Shown here: piece by piece, positions 1 through 9,231 of the stretch
How positions within the stretch are numbered: position 1 is the stretch's first letter
Layout: every line of letters starts with the position of its first letter
NCBI RefSeq assembly: GCF_024171785.1
Contig: NZ_JAMTCK010000018.1
Span: forward strand, 1-64,000
Direction: 5' to 3'
From: Goodfellowiella coeruleoviolacea
GTDB taxonomy: Bacteria; Actinomycetota; Actinomycetes; Mycobacteriales; Pseudonocardiaceae
DNA length: 64,000 nt
Translations under genes and position numbers: made by a program
Notes under the pieces: model-generated
Databases searched by the model: none
Seen by the model: only the letters and a program-made list of their open reading frames with translations
Told to the model about the DNA's origin: nothing

Positions 1-542
1 TCGTGCAGCGCCTGCCCGTTGCCACCCAGGTTCGCCGCGCCCGTGCGCAGCAGCTCCGACAGCGCCCCGTCCGCGTTGGCCCCACCCGGCCCCAACGCGG
101 TCGCCAACCCGTCCAGACTGGCGTACAACTGGTCCAACTCCACCGGCGTGGCCGTGCGCTCCCTCGGGATCACCGCGTTGTCCCCCAACCGCGGCCCACC
201 CACGTACACCGGCGCCAACTGCACGTACCGGTCACTGACCACACTCGGCGCCACCACCACCGCCCGCGCCTGCTCCGGCACGGCCACCGCCCGGTCCACC
301 GACAAACCCACCCGCACCCGCTCCCCCTCGGGCACCACCTCGTCCACCGAGCCCACGCGCACGCCCAACACCCGCACGTCCGACCCCACGTACACCCCCA
401 CCGCCGAGGAGAAGTACGCGGTGATCCGCCGACTGTTCGCGCCCCGGAACACCCACCACAGCGCCCCCGCCACGACCAGGACCAGCACGCAGGCCACGGC
501 CAGGTACCTGGTCAGCCGGGCGCTCCAGCCGAGGTGGCTCAT
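1..542 (-). CDS. Mce-family protein, MceD-like (3' end outside window)
   Basis: This is the N-terminal part of a mammalian-cell-entry (MCE/MlaD) protein, a cell-envelope subunit of a lipid import machine. The product starts MSHLGWSARLTRYL, has one membrane anchor at about residues 12-30, and continues into an MlaD domain with the SSAVGVYVGSDVRVLGVRVG pattern typical of MCE proteins. The start ATG overlaps the stop of the preceding gene (ATGA), so it is translationally coupled. The gene runs off the left edge. Its place after MceB and MceC suggests MceD, but that letter comes from gene order only. Confidence 0.88.
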   Translation of the reverse strand, partial: MSHLGWSARLTRYLAVACVLVLVVAGALWWVFRGANSRRITAYFSSAVGVYVGSDVRVLGVRVGSVDEVVPEGERVRVGLSVDRAVAVPEQARAVVVAPSVVSDRYVQLAPVYVGGPRLGDNAVIPRERTATPVELDQLYASLDGLATALGPGGANADGALSELLRTGAANLGGNGQALH

Positions 543-1558
543 CGGCCACCGTCCTGCGGTCGGGGCGGGACGCAGCCCGAGGACGGTGTCGCCGGCGGTG
601 CGGCGACCAGCCCGCACAGGTAGGAGTCGAGCCAGCGGCCGTTGCCCATGGCGTTGCTGAGCAGGCGGTAGTACGGGCCGAGCAGTTCCAGGCTGCGGTC
701 CAGGTCGTCCTGGTTGCGCCGCAACACCTCGGTGACCTCGTCCAGCTGTTCCAGGGCCGGGCGCAACCGCGCGGTGTTGTCCGCGACCAGCCCGGACAGC
801 TCGGTGGCCAGCCGCTGGGTTCCGGTCAGCAGCGCGCTGATCGCCTCCCGCCGCCGGCCCACCTCGGCGAGCACCACCTCGCTGTCGGCGAGCAGCCGCT
901 CGAACTGGTCGTTGTGGTCGGCCAGGGTGGTGCTGAGCTGGCGGGTGTTGGCCAGCAGGGTGGCCAGCCGCTCGTCGCGCGAGGAGATCGTCCGGGACAG
1001 TGTGGACAGTCCGGCCAGCGCCTCGCGCACGCTGTCCGGGGAGTCCCGGAACGTCTGCGACAGCACGGTGAAGCTGTCGGCGAGCTGCGTGGTGTCGATC
1101 TGCCCGACCGTGGTGGCCAGGCCGTTGAACGCCTCGATCACGTCGTAGGGCGCGGCCGTGCGGGTGCGGGGGATGGGCTGGTCCGGGTCGAGGGGTGCGC
1201 TGCCGACCGGGTCCAGGGCCAGGTACTTCTGCCCCAGCAGGGTCTTGACCCGGATCGCGGCGGTGGTCTGGTCGCCGACCCAGACGTCGCTGACCCGGAA
1301 GGCGACCAGCACGTGGTCCCCGGCCAGCCGCACCGAGGTCACCTCGCCGACCTTGAACCCGGCCACCCGCACCTCGTTGTCCGGTGTCAGGCCGGCGGCC
1401 TCGGAGAACTCCGCGGTGTAGGTGGTGCCGCCGCCGATGATCGGCAGGTCCTCGGAGTTCGTCGCGGCCAGCACGAGCAGGCCGAGCAGGACCAGGCCGA
1501 CCAGCCCGGTCCGCACCGGGTTGCGCGCGCGGGTGTCGCGCCGGTCGTGTCGCGTCAT
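539..1558 (-). CDS. Mce-family protein, MceC-like
   Basis: A 339-aa MCE protein. One N-terminal membrane segment (about residues 16-33) is followed by an MlaD domain with EVRVAGFKVGEV and LLGQKYLAL signatures. A long alpha-helical region rich in leucine and polar residues follows (DERLATLLANTRQLSTTL and similar), then a short Pro-rich C-terminus. The chosen ATG overlaps the stop of the upstream mce gene in ATGA, and its own stop overlaps the next start in the same way. An in-frame extension upstream exists, but it only reads through the neighbour in another frame. The helical part is the region thought to line a lipid-conducting tunnel in Mce complexes. Confidence 0.92.
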   Translation of the reverse strand: MTRHDRRDTRARNPVRTGLVGLVLLGLLVLAATNSEDLPIIGGGTTYTAEFSEAAGLTPDNEVRVAGFKVGEVTSVRLAGDHVLVAFRVSDVWVGDQTTAAIRVKTLLGQKYLALDPVGSAPLDPDQPIPRTRTAAPYDVIEAFNGLATTVGQIDTTQLADSFTVLSQTFRDSPDSVREALAGLSTLSRTISSRDERLATLLANTRQLSTTLADHNDQFERLLADSEVVLAEVGRRREAISALLTGTQRLATELSGLVADNTARLRPALEQLDEVTEVLRRNQDDLDRSLELLGPYYRLLSNAMGNGRWLDSYLCGLVAAPPATPSSGCVPPRPQDGGR

Positions 1559-2601
1559 CCGTGGCACCTCGTTTCGGTCACCGGGATGCCCACGGGTGGG
1601 CCGCCGGGGGGTGTCGGCGCGTCGGTGGACGCCGAGCAGAGGAAGTAGTTGAACCAGGACCCGTAGGACACGACCCGGCCGAGCGCGTCGAGCTTGACCG
1701 GCAGCCGCCGCAGGAACTCGTCGAGCACCGGCTGGTTGTCCGCCAGGGTGCGCGACACCGCGCCCAGCGCGGCGATGTCGTCCTTGAGCGGCTGGCGGCC
1801 CTGCTCCAGCAGGCCGGCGGTGCTGTCGGTCAACGCGGCCAGCCCGCTGATGGCGTTGCCGATGGGTTCGTGGTCGGCGGCCAGCCCGGACACCAGCTGC
1901 TGCACCGTGGTGACCAGTGTGGACAGTTGGTCGCCCCGGGAGTTCACCGTGTCCAGCACGGTGTTGAGGTTGTCGATGACCTCGCCGATCACCTGGTCCT
2001 TGCCGGCCAGGGTGGTGGTGAGCGAGGCGGTGTGCGCGAGCAGGCTGTCCACCGTGCCGCCCTCGCCCTGCAGCACCTGGATGATCTCGTGGGAGAGCGT
2101 GTTCACGTCGTCCGGGGACAGCGCCTGGAACAGCGGCCGGAACCCGTTGAACAGCACGGTCAGGTCCAGCGCCGGCCTGGTGCGCTCCAGCGGGATCACG
2201 CCGCCGGGCGGCAGCACCGCGTTGACCGGGCCGGGCTCGCCCTGCTCCAGGGCGATGTAGCGCTGGCCGACCAGGTTGCGGTACCTGATGGTGGCGGACA
2301 CCGACGCGGACAGCCACCGGTCACCGTCCACGGAGAACTCCACGGACACCTGGTCGTGGGCGAGCAGCCGCAGCCGCTCCACCTGTCCTATTCGGACACC
2401 CGACATGCGGACGTCGTCGCCCTCGGCCAGCGCGGTGACGTCCGAGAACACCGCGCGGTAGGTCCTGGCGTCGCGCACCGCGGTGTTGGCGATGGTCAGC
2501 GCCAGCACCGCCGTGGCCAGCACGGTGACCACCACGAACGCGGTCAGCTTCACCAGTGGCGCGAGCACGCCGCGCCCCGCCGCCTGTCCTGGAGAACTCA
2601 T
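1555..2601 (-). CDS. Mce-family protein, MceB-like
   Basis: A 348-aa MCE protein. It has an N-terminal membrane segment (about residues 17-40), an MlaD domain (ALAEGDDVRMSGVRIGQV, then LVGQRYIALEQG), and a helical C-terminal half ending in SYGSWFNYFLCSAS. That end, with an aromatic patch and a cysteine, is typical of MceB proteins. The start lies 13 bp after the stop of the upstream secreted protein, and the stop overlaps the next mce start by 4 bp. It is the first mce gene of this operon. No MceA or YrbE permease gene precedes it inside the window. Confidence 0.92.
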   Translation of the reverse strand: MSSPGQAAGRGVLAPLVKLTAFVVVTVLATAVLALTIANTAVRDARTYRAVFSDVTALAEGDDVRMSGVRIGQVERLRLLAHDQVSVEFSVDGDRWLSASVSATIRYRNLVGQRYIALEQGEPGPVNAVLPPGGVIPLERTRPALDLTVLFNGFRPLFQALSPDDVNTLSHEIIQVLQGEGGTVDSLLAHTASLTTTLAGKDQVIGEVIDNLNTVLDTVNSRGDQLSTLVTTVQQLVSGLAADHEPIGNAISGLAALTDSTAGLLEQGRQPLKDDIAALGAVSRTLADNQPVLDEFLRRLPVKLDALGRVVSYGSWFNYFLCSASTDAPTPPGGPPVGIPVTETRCHG

Positions 2602-2614
2602 CGGCCCCCCACCG

Positions 2615-3916
2615 CTACCTGGTCAGGGTCATGGTCAGGGTGTTGCCCGGACCGGAGATCAGCCCGGTGAACAGCGCGTCCAACGGCTCGGACGTGCCGC
2701 AGCCGGCGAACTCGGGGATGGTGTAGGTGGCGGTCAGCGTGCCCCCCTTGGTCGGCTGCAGCGGTCCGGTGAGGTCGATCGAGGCCGGCCGGACGGTCTG
2801 GCAGCTGGGTCCGACGTTGAGCGGGGCGCCGCCCATCATCACGTCGCTGAGCTTGATGATCACCTGCGAGTTGGCGGTCGCGATCCCGCGCTGGTAGATC
2901 CCGCTGACCCGGGCCGCCGGCAGCATGTCGACATTGCTGGTGCTGGGCACGAAGTTGAAGTTGACGAAGTAGCTGGCGGAGGTCGGCAACGACATGTCGC
3001 CGACCAGGACGCCGGTCTGCAGGTTGATGCTGGTGCTCATGGAACCGGGCCCCAGCCTCATCTCGGAGCCGAACTTGGCGATCCTGGACGTGCCGTTCAT
3101 GACGTAGGTCAGGTCGAGCAGCGGACGCACCTCGCCGTCCGGCGGCGGCTGTCCCTGGTCGCCGCCGCCCCGGGGGTCGCCGCCCGACCCGTCCCCGTCC
3201 GGTTCGGACGGTGGTGGGCTGGCCGGCCGCGAGGACAGCGCCAGGCTCGTTGGCGCACGCGGCGGGGACGTCCGCTGCTCGCCGGGAGCCCGCCCCGCCG
3301 CGGTGACCACCACGGTCGCCAGGGTGGCGTCCTGGTCCGCGTCCTGCGTGCAGGACAGCACCGCGGCCCCCGGGTCGGTGCCCTTGCCCTCGGGGCCGTC
3401 CAGGCTCAGGGTGACGCTGACCGCGCCCACCGCGAAGGTCACCGGGCCGGGCCGGGGCATCGCCAGCGGCGCCAGGTCGGCGCTGCCGGCCAGCACGAGT
3501 TCACCGCTGGCCGGCAGCGGGGTGGCCGGCACCACCAGGTCCGGCAGCATGACGTCCTGGGACACGTCGTGCTGCCGGGTGCTCACCCCGACCCGCACCG
3601 CGCCGTGCACCGCCCGCGCGCCGCGCGCCGCCAGGGTGAGCGCGGTGGCCTCCGGCAGCCGCAGGGTGGCCGTGAACCCGGTGACCTGGAACTGGTCCCC
3701 CACGCGCACCTCGTCGGGGAACCCGGCGGCGAACTCCACGGTCACCGGCCGCGGGTCGGCCGAGTCGACCTGGCAGGTGTAGGCCAGTGCGGTGGTGGTC
3801 GGCCCGGCCACCGCCGACCCGGCCGCCACCACCACCGCCCCGACAAGCCCCACCACCACACCGACCGCCAGCGGGCGGCGCGGCCGGTGGGGTGCGGGCA
3901 ACCCGGATGTCCTCAT
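2615..3916 (-). CDS. secreted protein of the mce locus, DUF6801-like N-terminal domain
   Basis: A 433-aa exported protein. Residues 14-40 form a signal peptide-like segment after a basic start (PHRPRRPL). The following domain starts ALAYTCQVDSADPRPVTVEF and resembles the repeat family in the neighbouring gene (probably DUF6801: a 'L-YTC-' start, a mid-domain 'VGDQFQVTGF', and late cysteines). A Pro/Ser/Gly-rich linker at about residues 215-265 joins it to a second beta-rich domain (about 270-433) with two cysteines (PSCQTVRP, EFAGCGTSE). It lies 13 bp upstream of mceB and 19 bp downstream of the related gene, so it is probably in the mce operon. I infer an envelope or lipid-binding role; its function is unknown. 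Confidence 0.72.
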   Translation of the reverse strand: MRTSGLPAPHRPRRPLAVGVVVGLVGAVVVAAGSAVAGPTTTALAYTCQVDSADPRPVTVEFAAGFPDEVRVGDQFQVTGFTATLRLPEATALTLAARGARAVHGAVRVGVSTRQHDVSQDVMLPDLVVPATPLPASGELVLAGSADLAPLAMPRPGPVTFAVGAVSVTLSLDGPEGKGTDPGAAVLSCTQDADQDATLATVVVTAAGRAPGEQRTSPPRAPTSLALSSRPASPPPSEPDGDGSGGDPRGGGDQGQPPPDGEVRPLLDLTYVMNGTSRIAKFGSEMRLGPGSMSTSINLQTGVLVGDMSLPTSASYFVNFNFVPSTSNVDMLPAARVSGIYQRGIATANSQVIIKLSDVMMGGAPLNVGPSCQTVRPASIDLTGPLQPTKGGTLTATYTIPEFAGCGTSEPLDALFTGLISGPGNTLTMTLTR

Positions 3917-3935
3917 CGCGCTGGGTGTGGTCCGG

Positions 3936-4589
3936 TCAGCGCCGCGGCTCGGTCGCCAGTGGGGCGGACGCGGCCACCGGGATGGACGTCAGCAGCGTGT
4001 TCTGCCCCGCGTCCACCACGCAGTCCAGGTGCAGCGGCCCCAGTTCGGTCAGTGAGCCGTCGGCCTTCTTCGGCAGCAGGTCGGAGGTGAAGTCACCCAC
4101 GTTGATCGCGGCGTTTCCCGCGTGGGTGACGGTGAAGGCCGGGACCGGGCCGGAGGCGACCACCACCATGTCACCCGTGGGCGGCACGGCGGTGACCGGC
4201 ACGTTCAGGTTGGGGATGGCCACCGCCTGGCTGGTGCCGGCGCCGTCGGTGACCCTGACGTTGGCCGCGGCCGAGCCCTCGACGGTGGCCCCGTCCAGCA
4301 GCCGCAGCACGTCCACGGTGTCGGCCGGCACGGTCACGGTCGCGGAGAAGCCCGTGGCCTGGATGGGCTGGTTCACCACTCCGGAGTTCGGGAAGGTGAC
4401 CTTGATCGCCACGCTGAGCGGACCCGGCCCGATCAGCGGGAACTCACAGGTGTAGTTCAGCGTCTTGGTGACCGTGGCGGCGGCCGCGACACCGGAGCCG
4501 AACAACCCGCTGCCCAGCCCCGCGAGGAGCCCGACGGCGGCGACGACGCCGACGCGGCGCGCCCGTACCAACAATCCGTTCGGTCTCAT
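3936..4589 (-). CDS. secreted DUF6801-type protein
   Basis: A 217-aa exported protein. The start ATG is preceded by GGGAGAGA at good spacing; a longer in-frame extension has no such site. Residues 10-37 form a signal peptide ending in AAA. The mature part opens with TKTLNYTCEFPLIGPGPLSV, followed by beta-strand-rich sequence (VNQPIQATGFSATVTVPADT) and a late cysteine (LHLDCVVDAG). This matches actinobacterial DUF6801 proteins. It is the first gene of the leftward set that continues into mceB, mceC and mceD. It and the next gene stand where yrbE and mceA genes normally do. Confidence 0.75.
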   Translation of the reverse strand: MRPNGLLVRARRVGVVAAVGLLAGLGSGLFGSGVAAAATVTKTLNYTCEFPLIGPGPLSVAIKVTFPNSGVVNQPIQATGFSATVTVPADTVDVLRLLDGATVEGSAAANVRVTDGAGTSQAVAIPNLNVPVTAVPPTGDMVVVASGPVPAFTVTHAGNAAINVGDFTSDLLPKKADGSLTELGPLHLDCVVDAGQNTLLTSIPVAASAPLATEPRR

Positions 4590-5264
4590 TTCTCTCTCCC
4601 AACCAACAATCATCACGAGAACTGCGAAATGCCACGAGGGTCGGCCGGTCAATAGCGGCGGACAGCGCGACAAAACCACGAGAAGACCAACCGCGACGAA
4701 CCGGCCAAACAATAGTTGGACGTCTGCACCTCCGACCAGCAGAACGTTACTGGCCGGTCACCTGGCACACAAGAACGCGTGAAAAAATACGCCGAACGGC
4801 ATCCGCGAGCACTGTTTTTTGTAGCAAAGTGATAATTTCCGCGCCGTGACCTCATCCCTGCGGCACAACAGGAGCACCGCCAGCCGCGCACCCGTCCGGG
4901 CCGCTCACCCGCTGTCCGACCGCCCCACCAGCGGACCGGCCGACAATCCCGGTGAATCGTTTCCGAGCCCGCGCCGAAACGTTATCGAATCAGCGCCGGA
5001 GCGCCCACCCCTCACTTTTTCGCCAGCCCGTCAGTCCGCCGGACGGACCAGGTGAGCACATCCGGGAAACCGTTCCTGGTCGACCGACCGGACGAACCGG
5101 TGCGACCGGCCCGAACCGGTTCCCGCGACGCCCACCATTGTTGGCCGCGACAATCCACGCCGATCACACATCCGGTGCGGGCGGAGCGCGACCATCGAGG
5201 GACGGGTGACTCCGCTGCGTGCCCAGGCGCGCTGGTCGTCCCCACCGCTCGTACCCTCGATCGC
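4590..5264. other. intergenic region, divergent promoters
   Basis: 675 bp between the leftward mce-type operon and menC. The segment 4770-4850 is much more AT-rich than its surroundings and contains runs of A and T (around 4781-4790 and 4815-4822) and a TGATAAT element at about 4831, so it probably carries promoter elements. Open frames across it have no ribosome binding site and no recognisable product, and I call no gene. Confidence 0.5.
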
Positions 5265-6266
5265 GTGAGAGCGACGGAACCTGATGACATCGACTTCGCC
5301 AACGCCCGCGTGTACGCGGTCCCGATGCGCACACCGTTCCGTGGCATCACCGTCCGCGAGGGGATGCTGATCGAGGGGCCCGCCGGCTGGGGCGAGTTCT
5401 GTCCGTTCACCGAGTACGACGACCAGGTCAGCGCGGCCTGGCTGGCCACGGCCATCGAGCAGTGCGCGACCGGCTGGCCCAGTCCGGTGCGCGACCGGAT
5501 ACCGGTCAACTGCACGATCCCGGTGGTCCCGGCCGAGCGCGCGCACGAGATCGCGGCGGCGTCCGGCTGCGGCACCGCCAAGGTCAAGGTCGCCGACCGC
5601 CCCGACTCCCACCAGGAGGACCTGGCCAGGGTGGCGGCGGTGCGGGCCGCGCTCGGTCCGGGCGGCGCCGTCCGGGTCGACGCCAACGGCGCGTGGGACG
5701 TGGACACCGCCGTGCGCCGCATCTGGGAACTCGACCGGGCCGCCGGCGGCCTGGAGTACGTGGAGCAACCCTGCGCCACCATCGAGGAACTGGCTCAGGT
5801 GCGCCGCCGCACCCGGGTGCGCATCGCCGCGGACGAGTCCATCCGCCGCGCCGAGGACCCGCTGCGGGTCGCGGTCGCCGGCGCCGCCGACATCGCCGTG
5901 ATCAAGTGCACGCCACTGGGCGGGGTGCGCCGCGCCCTGGAGGTGGCCGAGGCCGCCGGCCTGCCCTGCGTGGTCTCCTCGGCCCTGGAGACCAGCGTCG
6001 GCCTGGCCGGCCAGCTCGCCCTGGCCGGCGCACTGCCCCACCTCGACTTCGCCTGCGGCCTGGGCACCCTGTCCCTGTTCACCGGTGACCTGGTGCCGGC
6101 GGCCGAGTCACTGGTCACGGTCGACGGCCAGCTGCCCGTGCCCACGACGCCCCCGCGCCCGGACCCCGACCTGCTCGCCGAGTTCGAACTCACCGACCCG
6201 GAGCGCCGCGCCTGGTGGCGGGCCCGGCTGGCGCGCGCCCGCGCCGCGCTCGCCGCGTGGCGCTGA
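5265..6266 (+). CDS. menC: o-succinylbenzoate synthase
   Basis: This enolase-superfamily enzyme dehydrates SHCHC to o-succinylbenzoate in menaquinone biosynthesis. All active-site motifs can be read: the KxK pair in GTAKVKVAD, the three metal ligands in RVDANGAWD, EYVEQPC and AADESIRRA, and the final catalytic lysine in IAVIKCTPLGG. The GTG at 5265 gives 333 aa and puts the family's usual first strand (ARVYAVPMRTPFRG) near the N-terminus. The frame is open further upstream to 5052, but that extension is low-complexity and unlike the family. No other men gene is in the window. Confidence 0.93.
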   Translation: MRATEPDDIDFANARVYAVPMRTPFRGITVREGMLIEGPAGWGEFCPFTEYDDQVSAAWLATAIEQCATGWPSPVRDRIPVNCTIPVVPAERAHEIAAASGCGTAKVKVADRPDSHQEDLARVAAVRAALGPGGAVRVDANGAWDVDTAVRRIWELDRAAGGLEYVEQPCATIEELAQVRRRTRVRIAADESIRRAEDPLRVAVAGAADIAVIKCTPLGGVRRALEVAEAAGLPCVVSSALETSVGLAGQLALAGALPHLDFACGLGTLSLFTGDLVPAAESLVTVDGQLPVPTTPPRPDPDLLAEFELTDPERRAWWRARLARARAALAAWR

Positions 6267-6281
6267 CCCGCCCGCTCAGTC

Positions 6282-7073
6282 TCAGTCCCGGGTCTCCGCG
6301 ACCAGCTCGCCGATCGCGGCCACCAACTGGCGTGCGCTCGCGGGCGTCAGCGTGACCCAGCCGCCCCGGCGCAGGTGCATGATCCGGCCGGCGGGCACGT
6401 CGTGGAACCCGACCACCCGCCGGGCCCGGCGCCACGTGCCCGTCGACCCGGACACGGTGACCCCGAACTGCCCCCGCCAGCCCGCCCCGTCCACCATGCG
6501 CGCCACGGCCCGCGCCTGCGCCGGCCGCACCCCGCGCCGGGTCAGCACGTCCGCGAGCACACCCACGTCACCGGTGCGCTCCTGGGCGGCCTCGGCCACG
6601 GCCTCGTCCAATGTGGACGATTCCAGGCTGACCGAGTCCCAGCGCGGCGCCTCGGCCGGCGGCAACAGCCCGACGAGTTCGGTGCACAGCGCCGGTTCCG
6701 GCAGCGTGCGCGTGACAACGCTGTGCTCCTCGTCGTCGATCACGGCCAGCACCGCCGAGGCGCCCGACACCGCGCCCCACGCCCGCAGCCGCCGTTCGGT
6801 GTGCAACCGGGCGTCCACCGCCCAGGAGAACCGCGCCAGCCCGGCCAGCTGCCCGGCCAGGTCCGGGTGCACGCCCCGCCGGTCGGCCAGCCCCCTGGCG
6901 GCCAGCGAGTCCAGTGTGGACTTGACGAGGGTCTCGCGCTCCGCCCAGGTGCGCCCGGGGCTGGGCAGGTCCAGGGCGTGGGGCAGCTCACCGAGTTCCA
7001 GCACCCGCCAACACACTTCGAATTCCTCGGTGGACAGCTCGACCGGTGTCCACTCACCTATGGCAGCAGTCAT
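6282..7073 (-). CDS. EspG-family type VII secretion chaperone
   Basis: A 263-aa protein that matches the ESX secretion-associated EspG family, cytosolic chaperones that bind PE/PPE substrates. Visible family features are the opening WTPVELSTEEFEVCWRVLELGELP, a central beta-sheet region with LLPPAEAPRW, and the late GWRGQFGVT..GTWRRARRVVGFHDVPAGRIM segment. The ATG at 7073 is chosen because it lies just before the conserved start; a longer frame reaches into the upstream gene. It is the last gene of a leftward set with a PPE-type protein, a DUF3558 lipoprotein and a small WXG-like protein. Confidence 0.85.
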   Translation of the reverse strand: MTAAIGEWTPVELSTEEFEVCWRVLELGELPHALDLPSPGRTWAERETLVKSTLDSLAARGLADRRGVHPDLAGQLAGLARFSWAVDARLHTERRLRAWGAVSGASAVLAVIDDEEHSVVTRTLPEPALCTELVGLLPPAEAPRWDSVSLESSTLDEAVAEAAQERTGDVGVLADVLTRRGVRPAQARAVARMVDGAGWRGQFGVTVSGSTGTWRRARRVVGFHDVPAGRIMHLRRGGWVTLTPASARQLVAAIGELVAETRD

Positions 7074-7135
7074 CGCCTCACCAGCAAGCGACCGGGGATC
7101 AGGGGTTCGGGACGTCGAACGGGACGAGAGCGCGA

Positions 7136-8512
7136 TCAACGGTTCGGCAGCTCACCGATCACCGGTGGGGCCACCTTCTGCCCGGCCTCGTCGTCGAAGA
7201 AGTACTCATCGGTGGGGCGGGCGTACCTGTCGGAGTGCTCCAGGTCGTCCTCGCCCGGGCCGCCGGGCCGCCCGGCCGCACCCACACCCGGTCCGGGGCC
7301 GGCGCCGGCGGCACGCCCGGCGGCGGGTGCGGACGCCGGGCCGGGGCGGTTGCCCGCCGCCCCACCAGCCCGCTCGTCCGCGAACGCCCCGACACCCGGT
7401 CGAGCCACCCCGCCAGGACTCCCGCGACCGTGCCCGCCCCGGTCGGGAACGCCACCGGGGACGCCTCCGCGCACCCCAACGCCAGGAAGGCCGGGCGAGC
7501 CGACGCCACCCACACCGCCACCACCGCGCCCGGCCGGCACACCCGGTCCCGGAGCAACCCCACCTACCGGCAGCCCCCACGCCTGCTGGCGCTGCGCTTC
7601 CCGCTGCTGCCGCAGGGTGTCCGCGTACTCCCGGCGCAGCTGTTCGAGGCGCTGCCGCTCCGCCTCCGCCGTGCTGTCCACAACGGACGCCTGCTGGGTC
7701 CGCCCAGCGGTTCCCGGCACGGGCCGCGCCCCCGGCACGAGATCCCGCCCCTGCTGCGCCGGCACCGCGTACCGGTGGTCCGGTTCGGGAGTGGGCACCG
7801 CCGGCACGGGCTCCGAGCGCACCTGGCCCCCGGGCGGGACGGGCCGCGTGGGCGGGATGTCAGCCTGGCCGGCGCGCCGGTCAGCGGAGTACGTCGTCGG
7901 ATCAACCGACTGGACGTGGGTGGACTCGACCGCCGGAGCCGGGTTCACCGCCATCTTCGGCGGCTCGGTCAAGCTCGGCAGGCTCCTCACCCTGTCCCGC
8001 GTGGCCGACTCGTACTCGTAGAGCGCCCGGTTCGCCTCCGCGTCCGCCTGCCGGTACGCCGCCACCTTCTCCTGCAGGTCGGTCTGCACGGCGAACACGC
8101 CGAACGTCCACGCGTTGGCCGTGATCGCCATGCCGTCCTGGAGGCGGTCGCCGAAGCTCTGCTCCAGGCTCGGCACCGGCGGCACCTTGTTGCGCACGTC
8201 GCCGACGGCGGTCGCCTGCTCCTCGACGCCCCGACTGGCCTGGCCGGTCATGTCGCCGGAATCGCTCAACCAGGCGGCGGCCGCCAGGAACCGCGCGCTC
8301 GCCGCCTCCGCCGCGGCCCCTTCCCACGATGCCCCCACATCGGAGATGGCCCGCCGCAGCCGGTCCTCGGACTCGGCGATCTCATCGCCCAGCCCGCGCA
8401 GCCCGTCCTGGGTGCTCGTCAGGGCCAGCGGTCCGGTCCCGGTCCGCATCCACTCGTTCTTCTCCTCCAGGGTCATCGCCTCGAACCGGTTGTGCCGGAT
8501 CTCCGCAGCCAT
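7136..8512 (-). CDS. PPE/WXG-type secreted protein with Pro/Gly-rich tail
   Basis: A 458-aa probable type VII secretion substrate. The N-terminal 170 residues are helical with a WEG (WXG-type) turn at residues 63-65 (SDVGASWEGAAAEAASARF), the arrangement of PPE/WXG proteins. Residues about 200-440 are a low-complexity Pro/Gly/Arg linker with a short charged stretch (RQQREAQRQQAW). The C-terminus is acidic with DEYFFDDEAGQK and ends in PVIGELPNR. The start has a strong site (GGAGGGGGAGCG) just before ATG. The espG-type chaperone gene lies 62 bp downstream, which supports the pairing. No catalytic domain can be seen. Confidence 0.8.
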   Translation of the reverse strand: MAAEIRHNRFEAMTLEEKNEWMRTGTGPLALTSTQDGLRGLGDEIAESEDRLRRAISDVGASWEGAAAEAASARFLAAAAWLSDSGDMTGQASRGVEEQATAVGDVRNKVPPVPSLEQSFGDRLQDGMAITANAWTFGVFAVQTDLQEKVAAYRQADAEANRALYEYESATRDRVRSLPSLTEPPKMAVNPAPAVESTHVQSVDPTTYSADRRAGQADIPPTRPVPPGGQVRSEPVPAVPTPEPDHRYAVPAQQGRDLVPGARPVPGTAGRTQQASVVDSTAEAERQRLEQLRREYADTLRQQREAQRQQAWGLPVGGVAPGPGVPAGRGGGGVGGVGSPGLPGVGVRGGVPGGVPDRGGHGRGSPGGVARPGVGAFADERAGGAAGNRPGPASAPAAGRAAGAGPGPGVGAAGRPGGPGEDDLEHSDRYARPTDEYFFDDEAGQKVAPPVIGELPNR

Positions 8513-8533
8513 CGCTCCCCCTCCGCGTCGTGG

Positions 8534-9184
8534 TCACCTCATCGTCCGCAACGTCCGGACCGCCAGCTCCGCCCCCTGGCCGGCCTTGGCGCACATCTCG
8601 TCCTGGGTCAGCGCACCCGCCGTGATCAGCGTGAACTGCACGTCCAGGTTCTGCCCCTCGGCGACGTCCACCACCACGCTGCACGCCGTGTCCGCACCCA
8701 CCCGGATCTCCACCGCGCCGAAATCCCCCACCCGCACCACCCGCGCGTCACTGGCGCGCTTCTCCCGCAACCAGACGGTCGCTCCCTCCTGGGCAACAGC
8801 CACGATCGACCAGCCATAGCGCGGCTCGCCCCGGTACTTGCTGTAGGCGCACGCGTGGTTGCCGAAGTCGTCGGCGTTGTCCACGTCCAGGCTGGGAGCG
8901 ACGTCCGCACCGAGTTCCCGCTGTTGCTCGGCGGTCAGCAGCCGGCACGGGTCAACGCCGTCCACCCGCAGCTCCTCGGGGCGCGCCGGCAGGTTCTCCG
9001 CGTCAGCGCCGCGGCTCCCGCGCACGGAGTTCGCCCCGGACGACGCCCCGGGAGAAGCCACCGGCGTCCCCCCGGTGACCCCGGAAGCACACCCGACGAG
9101 CACCAGCCCGACGAGCACCAGCCCGACGAGGACGCCGGCGGTCGCGCGAGCGACAGCGCGGCGAGCGGTGGTTGGCGAAATCAA
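8534..9184 (-). CDS. DUF3558 family lipoprotein
   Basis: A 216-aa lipoprotein. The TTG at 9184 is chosen because AAGGAG lies 6 bp upstream; the in-frame upstream residues contain no better site. The signal peptide (RRAVARATAGVLVGLVLVGL) ends in a lipobox, LVGC. After a Ser/Gly linker comes the DUF3558 domain: VDPCRLLTAEQQRELG, a HACAYSK cysteine and later cysteines (TACSVVV, DEMCAKAG) that could form disulfides. DUF3558 lipoproteins often lie beside ESX genes in actinomycetes; their function is unknown. Confidence 0.85.
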   Translation of the reverse strand: MISPTTARRAVARATAGVLVGLVLVGLVLVGCASGVTGGTPVASPGASSGANSVRGSRGADAENLPARPEELRVDGVDPCRLLTAEQQRELGADVAPSLDVDNADDFGNHACAYSKYRGEPRYGWSIVAVAQEGATVWLREKRASDARVVRVGDFGAVEIRVGADTACSVVVDVAEGQNLDVQFTLITAGALTQDEMCAKAGQGAELAVRTLRTMR

Positions 9185-9231
9185 GCACGGCTCCTTCAGG
9201 AATTCCCGTCGGCTTCCCACTGCTCCGGCGA

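Noticed and set aside
5052-5264. 71-residue N-terminal extension of MenC
   Set aside because: It has no signal peptide and no family match, and a GTG at the normal family start is available.
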